This document shows positions 36,305-49,465 of a stretch of 64,000 nucleotides of DNA, piece after piece (the first letter of the stretch is position 1; each line of letters begins with the position of its first letter). The notes under the pieces are model-generated. The model worked only from the letters and a program-made list of their open reading frames with translations. It did not search any database and was not told the origin of the DNA. Source of the DNA: Monocercomonoides exilis. Lineage: Eukaryota > Preaxostyla > Oxymonadida > Polymastigidae. The position numbers were made by a program, and so were the translations under genes. The DNA lies in the NCBI GenBank assembly GCA_001643675.2, contig LSRY02000018.1:248001-312000 (forward strand), given 5' to 3'.

Positions 36305-39235
36305 ATGGAAGAGTTGAAAAAAGCTCATTGTCAATTAGTAAAACTTGAAAAATGTGGAGATTCAAAATACGGTCCAGGTTTTGTTTTGTGTTTATCCAAT
36401 TTATTATCATTTTTTGATTTCATTTATTCTGAGTGTTTAAGAATCCCAAAAAAAATGACGAATATTTATCAAAAATATCCTTTGAAATTGTGAATAACAA
36501 TTTTTTGATTTCTTTTTCAAAAGCTGATGAACATGGAGCTGAAAAGAATGATTGTCACAGGTATTTCATGTGCCCAAATTCAAAAGACGGTTTTCCTTGT
36601 GGTGTATCAGGAAGAAAATCATATCCAAATATCATCAAACACAATTGTCAATCATTAAAACATCAGCAAATATCAACATTATTAAAGCAGCGACAACAAC
36701 TTGCAATTCACAGCGAAATGGAAAAATCAAATTATGAAAAAGCAACAATTTCATGTGAGCTTGAAGATCTATTTGTCAAAATGACTTGCAAATGCAACGT
36801 TTCATTTTTGTCAGCATCATCATATGAAATGAATACATTTTTATCTGAATTAACGCAAATCAGTCAAGAAAATTCATCTTTATCACAAACTTCGATTTTC
36901 CCATATCTTACAAGAAAAAAAGTTTCTCAGATGGTTTTGAAAAGCAAAACAACATCAAAGCTTGAAAGAATCAAATCAACAGCAAATAAAAGCGTTTGCG
37001 TTTTTCTGGACGGTGGATCAGCTGGAAATGTTTCGTAAACTGTTGTTTCCGTTGCTTCTCTTTCATTTCATTCATTTCCATTTTTCTGGGGCCAATATCC
37101 TTGTTGTTATTCAGCTGATGAATCCTCTTATATTCTGAAAAATATCATTTCAGAATTCCAGTCGTTTGATGTGAAAATAAGAAGTTTTTGTGCAGACTAG
37201 TTTTCGGTACAAAAAAAGGTAATAGAAAAATTATCAAACGCTCATTCTGAAGAAAGCACATTTGTCGATCATCATTTTGTTATTAAACCTGTATACATCT
37301 GTTGTTGCAGCCATTTAACTAATCTTGTCATAAGTTCCTGTTTCAGCAAAGCGCCTTTTCTTCTAGAATTCAAAAAGAAAATATAGCAATCTACTCAATT
37401 ATCCCAAAGAAAATCCATCAGACTATTGTTGAAAAAAACTGCTCCTTCGTTCATTCTTTCAAGGTGGTACAGTTTGTTCAATTTATGTTCCTTAATTCGA
37501 AAAAAGAACTAAATTATTGAGAAAGAAAAATGGATTTCTAAAGAAGACTTAATTGACATCATAAAAGCTGAACTTTTTCTTCTTCCTTTGGTTAAGTTTC
37601 ATCTTCATTTGGAAAGCAATAAAACAAAACTTTGTCACGTTTTCCTGTTTATTCAACGAATTATTGGAATTTTCATTGGAATGACAAGACATCCATTATT
37701 TTCTGAAGAGAAATGGAATAATGCAATTTCATATTATATTATCCAAATACATTTTTATTTTTAACAGGCTCTCGAGGTGAATTCATTTCTTTATCGTTCG
37801 CTGTAATTTCAATTGGCATGGAATTATACAGAACACAACAGTTTTCGAATGAATTTATCAATTATTCAACATTTTTCGATAGATTTTCTTTAGCTATTCA
37901 ATCAACAAATAAAGTATCAAAAGATGATCAGATCATTCACGAACATCGATTAAAAACTCATTCTTTGGACAATTCTGCTGATTTGTTGTTGCAGTGTCAT
38001 TATTCAACATTTTATGCTGTGTCTGAACCTTTCGAATTTCCAAATTATAAATATATTTTGTGTAGTGAAGCGCAAATTCATGCCATTCAAAATTTATGTG
38101 ATGATAAATATTCAAAAAAAAATGAGGTTCACTACTGTCTCTCATTTATTCTCTGAACGAACAACAAAAGATCTAAACATAAACGAATGATTATTTTCTG
38201 ATGTATTCGAACAAATAATAAATGATTTGAATAATATCACAAAAGCATAGGATTCTTCTGAAAAGGTTCAGGAAGCCCAAATGGTAGAGACAGAATTAGA
38301 GAATGAATCGGAAGACGAGATCGGTTTGCAAGAGGCTGAAGACGAAGCAGTGAACGATTTGTTTGAATTATTTCCACACAGCAACCAACAACTTTCGGAA
38401 GTTCCACAATTAAGATCTTCTCACTTTTTTTCTTATTCATCGTATTCATCTTCATCTCCATATCACTCTTCTTCTTCGGATAATCACATAATGATTGATG
38501 AAGCAATTTCAACTGATTCTCAAACAAAGAAAGAACGAAAACAGAACTCAACGGACATGGATGAAGACACAGAATGGCATGCATGCATGAATGAAGATGA
38601 TCATGATGACTTTTCTGACAGCAGCAACATTGAAAATGATAAAGATGATGTGGAAATTCTTTTTTCGACAAAAAAGAAATCAATAATTGCGGAATATTCG
38701 TATATAAAAGAGAGAGAGTCAAATCAGATGATTGAAAGAATGATATTGACGGATTGGTTTCCTCCATTATCATCAGCATTTATTAAATCCTGCAATAAGA
38801 CCATTGGAAATTCAGACAAAAAAATAATAGAAGGCTGCAGTATATTATTTCAACAATTCATGAAAAGCGGCTCATCTGAAGTCGTTGAGGAAGATGCAGA
38901 AATATTTTATAACGCTTTTTCTTCATATGGAGATCTGCAAACCGTCTATTCTGGGCTTTGTCTTGCGCTTATAACTTCACCTTGCAGCTAAGCTTGCTGC
39001 GAAAGAGCCATTTCTAAAATAAAAAACATTATTGGAGAAAAGAGATATTCTTTGAGCATGCATTTGTTGGAAGCACTTCCACAAGTTTGTTTCCATTTTT
39101 GTAATCAACTTTTTCATGCATTCATATTCGCAAAATTTGTTTGTCTGAAAGGAATGATGAAAACAAAGTTAATTTCTCTTTCGATTTATTTTTTAAAGAA
39201 AAAGAACATAGAACATTCATTCTCTCCTGGCTTTT
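36305..39235 (+). pseudogene. hAT-type transposase relic
   Basis: A plus-strand gene with many stops. An early segment (36433-37038) has a Cys/His-rich region (FMCPNSKDGFPC...IIKHNC) that could be a BED-like zinc finger, then a conserved core reading KIRSFCAD, FSVQKKVIEK, CCCSHLTNLVIS around 37.16-37.33 kb, and a C-terminal part with acidic linkers. At 38974-39060 the hAT dimerisation signature is visible as SPCS, stop, ACCERAISKIKN, then RYSLSMHLLEAL. Stops include TAA 37036-37038, TAG near 37198 and TAA 38989-38991. The element cannot be active. Its termini were not found with confidence. Confidence 0.7.
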
Positions 39236-39659
39236 GAATTATTAAACTGCGAAGAGGCAAAATATCAGAATATCGATTATTATTTGAAAATGCACAAGAA
39301 TGTATTATTTTTTCATCGAGTATTCTTTCTTTTTGCTTTATAAACATTCGTTCTTTGAAATCTATATTCATTTCATCTTCCTTCATTAAACAAACAGGTC
39401 ATTGATTGCAATAACTTTATTCGATTGAAATTTTTTTGAAAAAGCTAAAACGAAAAGTTCTTTTTTAAAAATTATCATTTTTTCAATGGCTTATCAAAGG
39501 ATGTTGATTTTTTTCAGCTTTGAATTACATTACTTGAATCAACCAAACAGTCAAAAAATAAACTCGATAGATTCAATTTCTTCCAATCATTTTCTGAATT
39601 TATGTCTATCTTTTTTTTCCTTTATCTTCATGCAACTTATCATAAGCTGTTTTTTTGAT
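39236..39659. other. AT-rich spacer
   Basis: No coding feature or repeat recognised between the hAT relic and the next decayed gene. Confidence 0.4.
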
Positions 39660-41061
39660 CAGCTTTGGCTTTGTGTTTTCCTTGCAAATGCAGAAAATAT
39701 AAGACGATTCGACTGATTTGAAGAATTAGCCTTTCCATTTGTCAAAAAATTAACCATTGTTCTTGAAATCTGTTCGACAGAAGCATCCGCGGTTGCCTCC
39801 TTCGACATATCTGTTGCTGAGATCGATGATAATAAGAGAAGATTAAAGATTGAACCATCGAGAGTGGCTGTTGTGTCTGTCCCTTTCATGCAGCTGTCGC
39901 TGCTGCTGATACTGTCATCACGGGAACTGCAAACGTTGTAGGGATATGTTGTGGCGTGGCGAGGGGTGCGTTATTGGGGCGTTGTTTGCTCAAATGATAT
40001 GGCGCTTTCTGCGATGCTTTTTGTTCCGCTGGTGGCTCCGCTTCCATCGCTTGCAGCGTCAGTGGGCACGAAATCTGGGAGCAAGCGAATCTTTGCTGAA
40101 GCAGATGTGAATGCGTTCCCATCGATCAATGATCAGTTTGACCAGTCGCAGTAGAAATGGAGACAGCAGTGGTCATGATGTGTGGTGGTAAAGATTGACG
40201 AAAAAGCGAATGGGCGAGGGGTTGTTCTTTGAAGGATGGCAGAGATTGTGGAGAAGGCGCTGGAGGCAGCAAAGTTGAAGATGAAGAATGTGGTTCTGTT
40301 TCCAGATACGATTGCGCTGGTTGTGCTGGAGGGGTGCGAAGAGCTGAGGAAGGAGAAATGTGAGTCAAAGAGGGAGGTGATTGGAATGAGGATAAAGGCA
40401 TGTTTTCGACAGAGAACAGAGAGTTTGCTGAAAGAAACAAATAGAACCTGGGGAATCTGGAAGAAGCGACGGTGCAACTGGTTGTGAAGGTGTTTGGGCT
40501 GAGTCGGCTGAGGGTTGTGAAGGGGTTGACCGAAGCAGAGGCAGATAGCATCATGCGGTGAAACCAGAAGCGTGCAGTTCTCCTTCTGATAGAATTCAAC
40601 AGGAGAACAGAAGAGCAGAAGAGGAAGCAGCAGATGGGTCTTTTGACATAACTTTAGATAGAAGTTCAGAAGGAGTGGGGAAAGATGAGAAACAGGTGGA
40701 AATGCATTCCATTGATTTGTCAACAAATGAGGAGTCAGTGAAAGAGGGTAGTTTGATTGATTTGGAGAAGGAAGAGGAAGAGGAAGAATAAGAAGAGGAA
40801 GAGGAACAGATTCCAGATGAGGTAACTCCACATTTGAAGTTCTTGAGGCTGATTGATGAGAGTGCGTATGGGAGCTGGTGGGACTATCTGGTGACGATGA
40901 CGGTGACGGGGGAGCTGATTGTGGTGATGCCAGTTGTGGAAGGGATGACACAGCCTGACAGGACAATGAGCATCACGTTCATTGGGGAGGGGCTGTTTGT
41001 GAGGAGAGAGAAGATAAGAGAACGGTGTGGATGTGTGTATTTGGCATCTGATGGGGCATAG
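39660..41061 (+). pseudogene. Decayed plus-strand gene, family unknown
   Basis: Plus-strand segments with clear coding character lie in different frames: ELAFPFVKKLTIVLEICSTE and onward (from about 39725), VVLFPDTIALVVLEGCEEL (about 40293), VVKVFGLSRLRVVKGLTEAE (about 40483), and LKFLRLIDESAYGSWWDYL up to SDGA and TAG at 41059-41061. Higher GC than the neighbourhood also suggests former coding sequence. At least three frame changes or stops separate them. I cannot name the family, and no catalytic motif is visible. Confidence 0.45.
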
Positions 41062-42160
41062 CTGCTTTTAAAAAAACAGATCCAGTAAAAAGCGATGAAA
41101 TAAAAAAAGAGAAGACAAAAACCAAAGTGAAAATGAGATGAATGAACTAACAACTTTGAAAAGTTCTGCAAAAAGGAATCAAATGTGTTAGCGATATGAA
41201 AACATTAACGGATTTGACAAAGTTGAAAATTCATATGAATTTCATTATTGGTTTTTTTAATCTTTATTTGGAAAATAATAACATTTACTCAAGTTGTGCT
41301 TTTCTAAATAAATACATATATTTTGATATTTATCTTCAATTACCAGTTTGTATCAAATTTTCAAATTTTTTTCTCTATTTTTTATTTAATATAACAAATA
41401 TAAGAATGTTATTGTTTTATTCCAAAAGAATGCCTATCAAGACATAAAAGTTTTTCATTTGCAAATTGAAAATGTTTCATTGAAAATTGTTGATTTGGGA
41501 GAAACGAAAATAATCAAATTTATATAGTTATATGAATTAATATTATTTCACTTGTTGTTTTTTCAATCTATCTTTCAAATTATTCAATAATCTTTCTTTC
41601 ATCTTTATTCTGTTGTTTCCTTTTATCGTTTCTCTAATTCCACTTTCAACTCAAATTTCGTATCCAAATATCTTCTTCAATTCATTCAAAAAAACCTCTT
41701 TCATTTTCTCAATTCCATTTCCTTTCTAATTCTTTTCTCAAAACACGCTCTTTATTCTCTTTCTCTTTCTCTTTAATTCTTTTTTCATTCTTCTTATTCT
41801 TATTTAAATTTTTGCAAATTTCCTTCGGATGAATAATTTCTCTGTTTCTTGTTCATTTCTCTCTTATTCTCTCATGATGAAACAGATCATGAAGAAATCC
41901 AATCAGATGAAGTGAATGACGATAAAGAAGGAGATGCTGTGTGAAATGTTGTTGATATATTTGTAGAAGAGGAAGAAGAAGAAGATGATGAACGGATTGA
42001 ATGAGATGATTAGTTGTTGAAAATTGAGAAGTTGGGAGCCAATGAATATCAAAGGTAAATTGAATTAAAATTATCTTCTTCTGTATCTATTTCTTCTTCT
42101 AACGTATAATATCCTTTGAATTCATAACAATTTCAATTTGATTCTTTCTCTCTTTCCAAC
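41062..42160. other. AT-rich spacer left of the DIRS element
   Basis: No intact gene. Around 41885-42010 purine-rich plus-strand sequence with acidic translation resembles a broken acidic coding tract. The DIRS element begins at 42161. Confidence 0.4.
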
Positions 42161-42251
42161 AATAAAAGTGCATAAGCACCTTTATTGTCAAGAAAATCTT
42201 CAATCAATTCCTTCTCTTATAATTGAGAACCACAATCTATGGGTAGTCGCC
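42161..42251 (+). repeat. DIRS left inverted terminal repeat
   Basis: Starts AATAAAAGTGCATAAGCACC. Its first 69 bp are perfectly complementary to 45678-45746 in the internal complementary region, and its inner 50 bp match the right terminal repeat inverted, with one mismatch in the ATCTATGGGTAGTCGCC part. Confidence 0.9.
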
Positions 42252-42333
42252 ACGATCGGATCAATGATGCAATCACCATTTTTCCCGCAGACAACTGGAC
42301 TTACACCGGCAACCGAAGCAGCCTCACTGCCAG

Positions 42334-44418
42334 GTGGGGTGCAAAGCCAGCTTGGGGTCCAAACGCTCCTTACACAACGAACTGGAGATACTACAGCCGA
42401 AGTCGGGGTCAACAATAGAGAGGGGAGATGGAGCGAGGAAAGGAGTCATGGGCAGGACAAGGATTGGAGGAAGAACGGAGTTTTTCATAGAGGCTTGGGA
42501 AAGAATTGGTGGTGCCAAGTTGATAAAACAGGGCGTGCAGGCGATGTGGAAAAGCAAACATATGAGAATGAAGCTAAGGGATATGCCGGTTAGAGATGGA
42601 GCCGTTCACTCAAACGAAGATCAAAGAAAGGTGTTCGCAGATCTTCTGCAGTAACAGATAGAGACGGGAATTGTGGAGGAGATAAGGTCAGAGGAGGTGA
42701 GGCACAGGAACAACGTGTTTTTGATCAGAAAGAAATCGGGAGCATGGAGGCAGATACTGGATTGCCGGAGATTGAACGCTGCCTTGATAAAGACGCACTT
42801 CAAATGCGACAACGAAAAGACAGTAGAGCGTGTGCTGAGAAGAAAAGATTACGCAGTCTCAGTGGATTTACAACAGGCCTATTATCTGCTTCCGGTGTCC
42901 AAAGACCTAAGACCATATTTGGCTTTCAGAGTTTCTGGAAAAGACTACACATTCAGAGGAATGCCGTTTGGTTTCGTAGACGCCCCAAGAATTTTCACGC
43001 ACGCGATGAGGAAGGTGACTTCAGAAATCAGGAAACGATGGGATGTTCGGGTAATTGCATATTTGGACGATTTCCTTATATTACACGAGAACAAGGAATA
43101 CTTAGCACAGGCCGCCAAAGAGATTATCAGGTTTCTGGAGGAATTAGGTCTTTTGGTGAACCAGGAGAAAAGCCAGTTGACACCAAGAAGAAGGTTTTCT
43201 TTCCTTGGCTTCGAGTGGGACTCGTCGAAGATGAAGGTTCGGCTTGCAAGAGACAGAAAAGAAGCACTTACTCGCTTGTGTCGCAGATGGGAAAAGGATT
43301 GTGCAAAAGCAAGAATTGTGAAAGTGAAAGATCTGGCTTCGTTTATTGGAAAACTCAATGCTGTTCGGTTTGTTCAGCCAGACGCTTCTCTATGGCTTCA
43401 CTCCATGCATCGTATGCTCCAGAAAGGAATAAGGGAAAGAGGATGGAAAGGCAAATTGAAGTTGAATGCTTCAATCCTGCAGCAGATTCGGCAATGGATA
43501 TCGAAGTTGAGAGCACACCCAAGACGCAGGCTTATCCCAGTATTTTCCCCGGATGCAACTCTTACAACAGATGCATCGGAGACGGCTTGGGGAGCTTCGC
43601 TCCTCTTGAACAACCAGCTCCTCGATGCGCACAATCCGTTCCCCCACAGAGTGAGAAAGCAATCATCCAATTTCAGGGAACTTATTGCAGTATTTCGTGC
43701 TCTGAGCCACTTCGCACCAATCCTACAGGAACATCACGTGTCCTTTCTTCACCTAAGATCGGACAATACATCCGTGGTGTTCAACATAAACAGATGGAAT
43801 GCAGGGAAGAAGCTTCGACCAGTGCTGAGAAAATTATGGAGACTAAAACAAGACCTAGGCATAGAGTTGAGAGCGTCACATGTTCCAGGTGTACTGAACA
43901 CAAGAGCAGATGCGTTATCACGACTGGAGAGAGCAGGAGACTACGAGGTGCAGGACGAAGAATGGGAAAAGATAATGACGAAACTAAACAGTGCTCCAAC
44001 GCTGGACGCGTTTGCAGCGCAACACAATCGCAAAGTGGGAAGATGGTGCGGAGTAGGAAGTCAGCTCGCAGAAGACGGACTGATGTTTCCCTGGAAGAAC
44101 GAAGTCGTGTTAGCTCATCCACCGATCCCGCTTGTGATTCCGACGATCCAGAAAGCACGACAGGAGAGAGCACAAGTGATATTACTCCTGCCGAATTGGA
44201 AGGGACAGAATTGGGAGAGCTTGTTAAGGTCCAATCCCCGTTTGGAATGGACTTGGAAGAATCAGAAGGAGGTTATGTGGAAGGGTCCATCGATGCAACG
44301 GACAGGTGCGAGTCTTCCACCAGGTCGATTGAGGATAATCTGGCTGAATGCACCTTTCGCGATGGAGAACAATGGTGGAAGAATGCATTGGAACAAAAAT
44401 CAATCCCTTTCTCGTTAG
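42334..44418 (+). pseudogene. DIRS reverse transcriptase / RNase H / Dam-like protein
   Basis: The frame is open from 42334 to TAG 44418 except for TAA at 42652-42654, after KVFADLLQ and before QIETGIVEEI, a position inside the fingers region where family members continue. Reverse transcriptase motifs include VFLIRKKSG, AVSVDLQQAYY, FRGMPFGFVDAPRIF and the catalytic YLDDF. RNase H shows TTDASETAWGAS, NFRELIAVF, LRSDNTS and NTRADALSR, so all four acidic residues are present. The C-terminal LDAFAAQHNRKVGRWCG and HPPIPL segment corresponds to the Dam-like domain that follows RNase H in DIRS elements. The protein copies the element RNA into DNA. The stop probably blocks full-length translation. 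Confidence 0.9.
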
Positions 44419-45670
44419 CAGAAGAGTGCAGAGCAGGTATATCCAGGAGCACATGGCGAGGGTATCTGTATGGATTTGCTCATTTTGGAAAACAATGGAG
44501 AGAGTGTGGACATGGAAGAATACCGGAGTCTATTCAAGAGTGGGCCGCATGTTGTGCAAATGTGTTTCTATCGCTTAGGAACGGTGGCATGAAGTTAACT
44601 TGCCTTCAATTGACAAGGGCAGCAGTATCGCTTTACTCCAATATTGTATTCTCTTCCTTCCTTGGAGACATCCCTATTATTCGTACCCTTTTTAGATCGT
44701 TCCGAAGGACGGACAAGTCAAGAAAGAAGAAGACAGGAGACATTTGGAATCCTCGAAAAGTGCTTAGTTTCTTTTCTGGCCTGGGACCAAATGAAGGGTT
44801 AAGCTTTAAACAGCTCACTATGAAAGTGATTGTTCTAACGATGTTGTTTTCAGCTTGTAGATTCACAAAGCTCGAGAGAGTCAATATGTTGGAAAGCAGG
44901 TTCGAGGAGGAAGGCGTGTGTAATTGGACACAAAGTTGGATACCTCAAACACATACATGGAGATTGCTGTTCCGTTCTTGCCAGAACTGAGTTTGATTTG
45001 TCCGGTATCAGCAATCCAGGAATTGTGGAAAAGAGTGCAAGAGAAAAACAGTCACACAGACAAATTTCTTTCGAACGCAGAGAACTTTCACCAGTTAGCT
45101 GTTGAAGGAATTCGGAAGCTCGCAAAGGAAGCGATTTATGATGCAGGAGTGCAGAAAAGATTCACGATCTTCTCGATCAAAGCAGCAAGCCTTTCAGCAC
45201 TGACGATGGAAGGAATTCCCCCAGAACAAGTGGCAAGGTTTGCAAGATTGTCACCACGAACAAACACGTTGGTCAAACATTATTTTCGATCAAACCTAGC
45301 ATCATCAATGGCCCGCGTTATTGCCTCTGCAACAAACGATCAAGAAGATAAAGCGAACAGGGAGGATGCAGACAGCACAGCCATGTGCAGAAGATCCGAA
45401 GCAAAGAAGAGAGGCGGAAATGAGAAAACAACTAAACCACAAGCCAATAGCTCCATTTGTCAACGAGAGAACGCAGAACAAAGAAGTGGGGAAGAACAGC
45501 CAATGAGGCCTACAAGGATTGAAGAGCCCAGTGAAGGAAAAGGAGATACGCCAGAACAGGTAAAAGAGTTCATAATCAGAACAAGGGCCCAAATAAGGAA
45601 GGAATCAGAGGAAAAGCAAAGGACGATCACGAAAGCTGTTCTGATGATGGTCTCATCATCTCCCAATTAA
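44260..45670 (+). pseudogene. DIRS tyrosine recombinase (frame-changed)
   Basis: Overlapping the end of the reverse-transcriptase frame in another frame, this encodes the integrase. The N-terminal SAM-like part reads SRSTWRGYLYGFAHFGKQW, and the first catalytic Arg lies in FSACRFTKLERV. Near 44920 the coding frame shifts; the C-terminal part resumes at TKLDTSNTYMEIAVPF and has IFSIKAASLSAL, with Lys where many recombinases have the second Arg, then ARLSPRTNTLVKHYF with the catalytic Tyr. A Lys/Glu-rich tail follows to TAA 45668-45670. It would insert circular element DNA without target duplication. The frame change suggests inactivation, unless it is a sequencing error. Confidence 0.85.
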
Positions 45671-45677
45671 CTTGTGT

Positions 45678-45780
45678 TCTCAATTATAAGAGAAGGAATT
45701 GATTGAAGATTTTCTTGACAATAAAGGTGCTTATGCACTTTTATTAGGAAAGAAAATCGAATATCAATTCCTTCTCTTTG
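45678..45780 (-). repeat. DIRS internal complementary region
   Basis: 45678-45746 is the reverse complement of the left terminus, and 45747-45780 is the reverse complement of the right terminus; they meet at TTTTATT/AGGAAAG. This is the template that lets DIRS elements close into a circle during replication. Confidence 0.9.
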
Positions 45781-45993
45781 GCCCACCACCGTTTCACTCC
45801 CACCCATGTAAATAAGTGTTTCGAGTTATGGTGTTCTTGTTTATTCCTTTTCTTAGCGTTAATAAAGTATGTGATAACGCTTGTTCAGTTGGTTAGCTCG
45901 TTTTTTATCCAATTGTTGGTTTATGGTTAAGTTGTTGTGAAATTGTCGATTGCATTTCAGAATTTTCCACCATTTCACAACCTTGATCCTCAC

Positions 45994-46060
45994 GGGCGAC
46001 TACCCATAGATCGTGGTTCTCAATTATAAGAGAAGGAATTGATATTCGATTTTCTTTCCT
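45994..46060 (-). repeat. DIRS right inverted terminal repeat
   Basis: Ends ...GATATTCGATTTTCTTTCCT. Inverse of the inner left repeat, and its terminal 34 bp are complementary to the second half of the internal complementary region. Confidence 0.9.
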
Positions 46061-46812
46061 AAAAAAGTGAAATATTGGGCGATATCTTTTTCAATACATT
46101 TCTTTCAATTCTTCACTTCCCCTTCTTTCACAAAAAATCACCTTTACTCAAAAACTAATTCTTTGCCAAAGCTCAATGCCGGGAATCTTCGAAATATCTT
46201 GAATTTCATCTGTTCGTCTGTATTTTTCCTTCCTTGCTTTTCTTTTTATTCTTCAAAGCCACCTAATCCCTCATTCTTTCAGCAACCTGAATGAAAAAAA
46301 TAATAATCATTTCAAACAACAACAACAACAAACCTTCTTTCCATATCTATAAACATTTTCCAACTTTTTCCCCCTAGGCACCTGTTTTCCTCCAATTCAA
46401 TTTTTTTATTCCTTCCTTTTTCAAGTGTTTCATCATCTGATTCGCAAGTCATCCTTTCCATAAGTCATTTATCAACCAAGTGCATCGATTTATTGCTCTT
46501 CAGAAAAATGTGAAATTCATGTATTTTCCTCAAATTCCATCTTTCTCATTGATAAATGTTCTGTTTTTGAATCTGAAAATATCATCTCCAATTCCCTTCC
46601 CAATCCCTTCACTCTGGGTACTTTCCATATGAATTTTCTGGCTCAGCTCGATAGTCACCCTGCACAATGAGATATCCCGCTTTTATTCATTTTCATTCAT
46701 TTCCATCTCCCATCCTGAAAAAAAACATAAAGCCTATCTATAGGCAAATTTTTAATAATGCAAACCAAACACCTTTCCTTCAATGAGAGCTTATAATTGA
46801 AAAGAAAAAAAT
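46061..46812. other. CT-rich decayed sequence
   Basis: Pyrimidine-rich on the plus strand with no intact frame; possibly old minus-strand coding sequence with coiled-coil composition. It lies between two mobile elements. Confidence 0.35.
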
Positions 46813-47039
46813 GGCGAGATATAATCTAGTTGACAGACGATTTGAGCTAAAATACATATAATAAATGAAAAGCGCTCTTTTTCTGATAACTTAAAAATTG
46901 AAATTATTTGGCGAAACTTTGTCTGTCATGTTCAGTTTTAAAAATGCCAAAAATAAAAAAATAATGGGCATGATCACTGAATAAATTTGTTCTTACGCAT
47001 ATTTCCGCATATTGCAAACTAACGTTGATGAACTCGGTA
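46813..47039 (+). repeat. Left terminal inverted repeat (family B)
   Basis: 227 bp, nearly identical to 49466-49692 in inverse orientation. Outer end GGCGAGATATAATC; inner end GATGAACTCGGTA. Confidence 0.88.
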
Positions 47040-48589
47040 ACATCCTTTTAGTTTTTTTTTGTTAATGTGTTCATCGATAAAATTTGAACTCTGATTTTGT
47101 TTTTGATGTTTGAATCATGTGTGATTTATTAATCAACTTTTGATTGGAAGCACATAAGCATTAGATAAAATCAAACACACTCAATTATGAAAAAATATTG
47201 GCGCTAAGTTTGAGTCTTTGTTTTCAAATATTGAATTTTCGAAATTTAAATAATCATCAGTTAATAACAATTATGAACGATTTTCTTAGCTCCCTGTAAA
47301 TTGGAAACATTCAATCGAATGAATTTGAAGAATTTTGAATTAATTTGATGAAAAGAAACCGTGTGAAAGCAACATGATTGAACAATTCAATGAAATATGA
47401 AAGAGTTGTTGAAAATCAGCTGCCATTGGTTCATAATCTTCTTTCGTTGGAACATATATTATGTTTCATTACGCTGAAATGAACTCAACATTAACGCTCT
47501 GAATGATCATCAAGAAACATTTATATTTTGAAGATAACTGTGGATGAGATGAATAAAGAGCGAAACAAAAAATATTTAATTTATTTCATAGAATGCATAA
47601 TCTGTTTTTCGAGAATTATTTTCCAAACAGATAACTGCATTCAAAAATGCTCCATTCCACATCTTCTTCTGATTTAGAAGAAAATGAGGAAATGCAAAAG
47701 AAAGGCGTTGTTTTTCATATTTGAATTGAACCACACTGAAAATTTGTATGAATGATCGTTGCACTTCTTTTCTTGCCAGAATATCCTTGTATCCAAAACA
47801 AATTCATAGAAATACAAATGAGAAATTGATATCATGACAAAAAAGATGCTGAAACAAAGAAGAAGTCGAAAGCAGTCGTTTTGTAGAAATTTTTTTATCA
47901 CTTTTTTCAATTCCATTTTTCGCTTTTTCTTCGAAAGTTTTCTCAAGCAAGTAAATTTATCATTGTGAATTAATACCTGATATTTTATTTAACTCTATTT
48001 TGTTTTGTTTTAAAACAAGATCTGATGTGAAAAAAATATAAAAATAAACGGTCTTCATAAAATTTCGGGTGATTCCGAAAAAAACCAGGTAATATAATAG
48101 ATAAAAAAGTTTGTCGATGAGGGAAAAAGCCGACGTAGAAACCTGGTGTTTGTTTTGTTTACATTCCACTTCTCTTTTTTAATTAAAACAATGAAATCTG
48201 ATAGCGCATTTTTTTATCATTTCCCTGTCTATTTTCTTGCATGCATCTCTTCATCTTTTTTATTTAAACATCCCAGTTTTCTTTATTATTCTCTTTCATC
48301 TATCTATTGTTAAAATCATTGAAAAACGAAATATGGATATCAATTTGTTTGAACATTATATTTTACAAAATAATATCCTCCTCTTCATCTTCAACATCAT
48401 TTCCTTTCTTCCAGTCTCTTCAACCGTACTAAACACTCTCATTATGCTTCCAACTCACATTCTAATTTCTTCATTTTTGTTTTGATGATAGATAAAATAA
48501 AATTCCAAAACTTTTCTTCATCAATAATTACTCTTGCTTTTTTCCTTTCCTTTCCTTTCTATTTAGCTTTCTTCTTTTTTCGTTTTCCA

Positions 48590-49316
48590 ATAAACTCATT
48601 CTCTCAGCTCTTCCAGTTCTCTTATTGTCTCTCTCATAAAATGAAGCTCATTTGAAAAAACTTCTTCCAAACTTCTATCCAAAAAAAAATTCTTTTTATC
48701 ATGAGCATTCAAGAAGTCTGATAGGTTAATCGAGTCAAATTGCGATGTTCTTGCAGACACTGGATGGTTTCTTTGATCTCGTTCATAAATAGTTCATGCT
48801 CTATTTCCTTATTAAATAAGAAAGAAAATCAAAAACGTTTATAATAAAACAAGAATGTTTTAACATATTGATAGTTATTGCAATTCAGCGCTGAAAGTGC
48901 TTGTTTCACTTCTTTTTGAGCTTCCTCGTTTTCCTCTTTCAACAACGTAACAAACAGCAGACAAAGCAAACCAGTTGATATCCGCGTTGTGAAAACTCAT
49001 TGAAAAACAAAAGATTTGATTTGGAAAAATCTTTTACCAATTTTTCAATCTTTCCTTCGTTCTTTTTGGCTTCTTTAATAAAATTCTCTTCTTAAATCAC
49101 TTTGTTCATAACATTGTTTTTTTTTCTGCTCCAATTAAAATATCTCGCGATATCATTTACAATTTCTCGTGAATTCAACAAGGCACATGCTCTCAGACAA
49201 TTCGACTTCCTGTTTTTAAATAATAATTTAAAAAAATTGATTTGATCAATTATTTCTTGAAAACACAAAATCAAACCAGTATTTAATCGAAACACATATT
49301 CTGATGAGAACATTTC
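48590..49316 (-). pseudogene. Decayed copy of a lineage-specific multigene family
   Basis: Minus-strand translation gives CALLNSREIVNDIARYFNW and then EENFIKEAKKNEGKIEKLV (49.2-49.0 kb) and, after stops and frame changes, SLEEVFSNELHFMRET with RELEEL (about 48.69-48.60 kb). From memory, these blocks occur in this order in a large uncharacterised Monocercomonoides family whose members begin ELF-KLED, as does the gene at 63820. I could not verify this. No catalytic motif is known to me. The copy is clearly dead. Confidence 0.5.
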
Positions 49317-49465
49317 AAGCCGTTGAAAAAAATATATTTACAAATTTTCCAAAATTTTATCCTTTTTTAAGGTTAAAACATGCTTTGATAATTTCTACAC
49401 TATTCAACATTAATTACACTGTATATCAAAAGAATTGAATAATAATAAACATGGAATTAGCAAGC

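Larger units (their letters stand above)
42161..46060 (+). mobile_element. DIRS-type tyrosine-recombinase retrotransposon, 3.9 kb
   Basis: All hallmarks of a DIRS element are present: inverted terminal repeats (42161-42251 and 45994-46060), an internal complementary region (45678-45780) made of the reverse complement of the left end joined to the reverse complement of the right end, a reverse transcriptase-RNase H-Dam-like frame, and an overlapping tyrosine recombinase frame. No flanking target duplication is expected for this class. There is no clear gag frame, the reverse-transcriptase frame has one stop and the recombinase has a frame change, so this copy is probably not autonomous now. 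Confidence 0.92.

Noticed and set aside
42744-44990. A 748-codon plus-strand frame overlapping the DIRS reverse transcriptase.
   Set aside because: Only its last 240 codons carry recombinase motifs; the rest is a shadow of the reverse-transcriptase frame.
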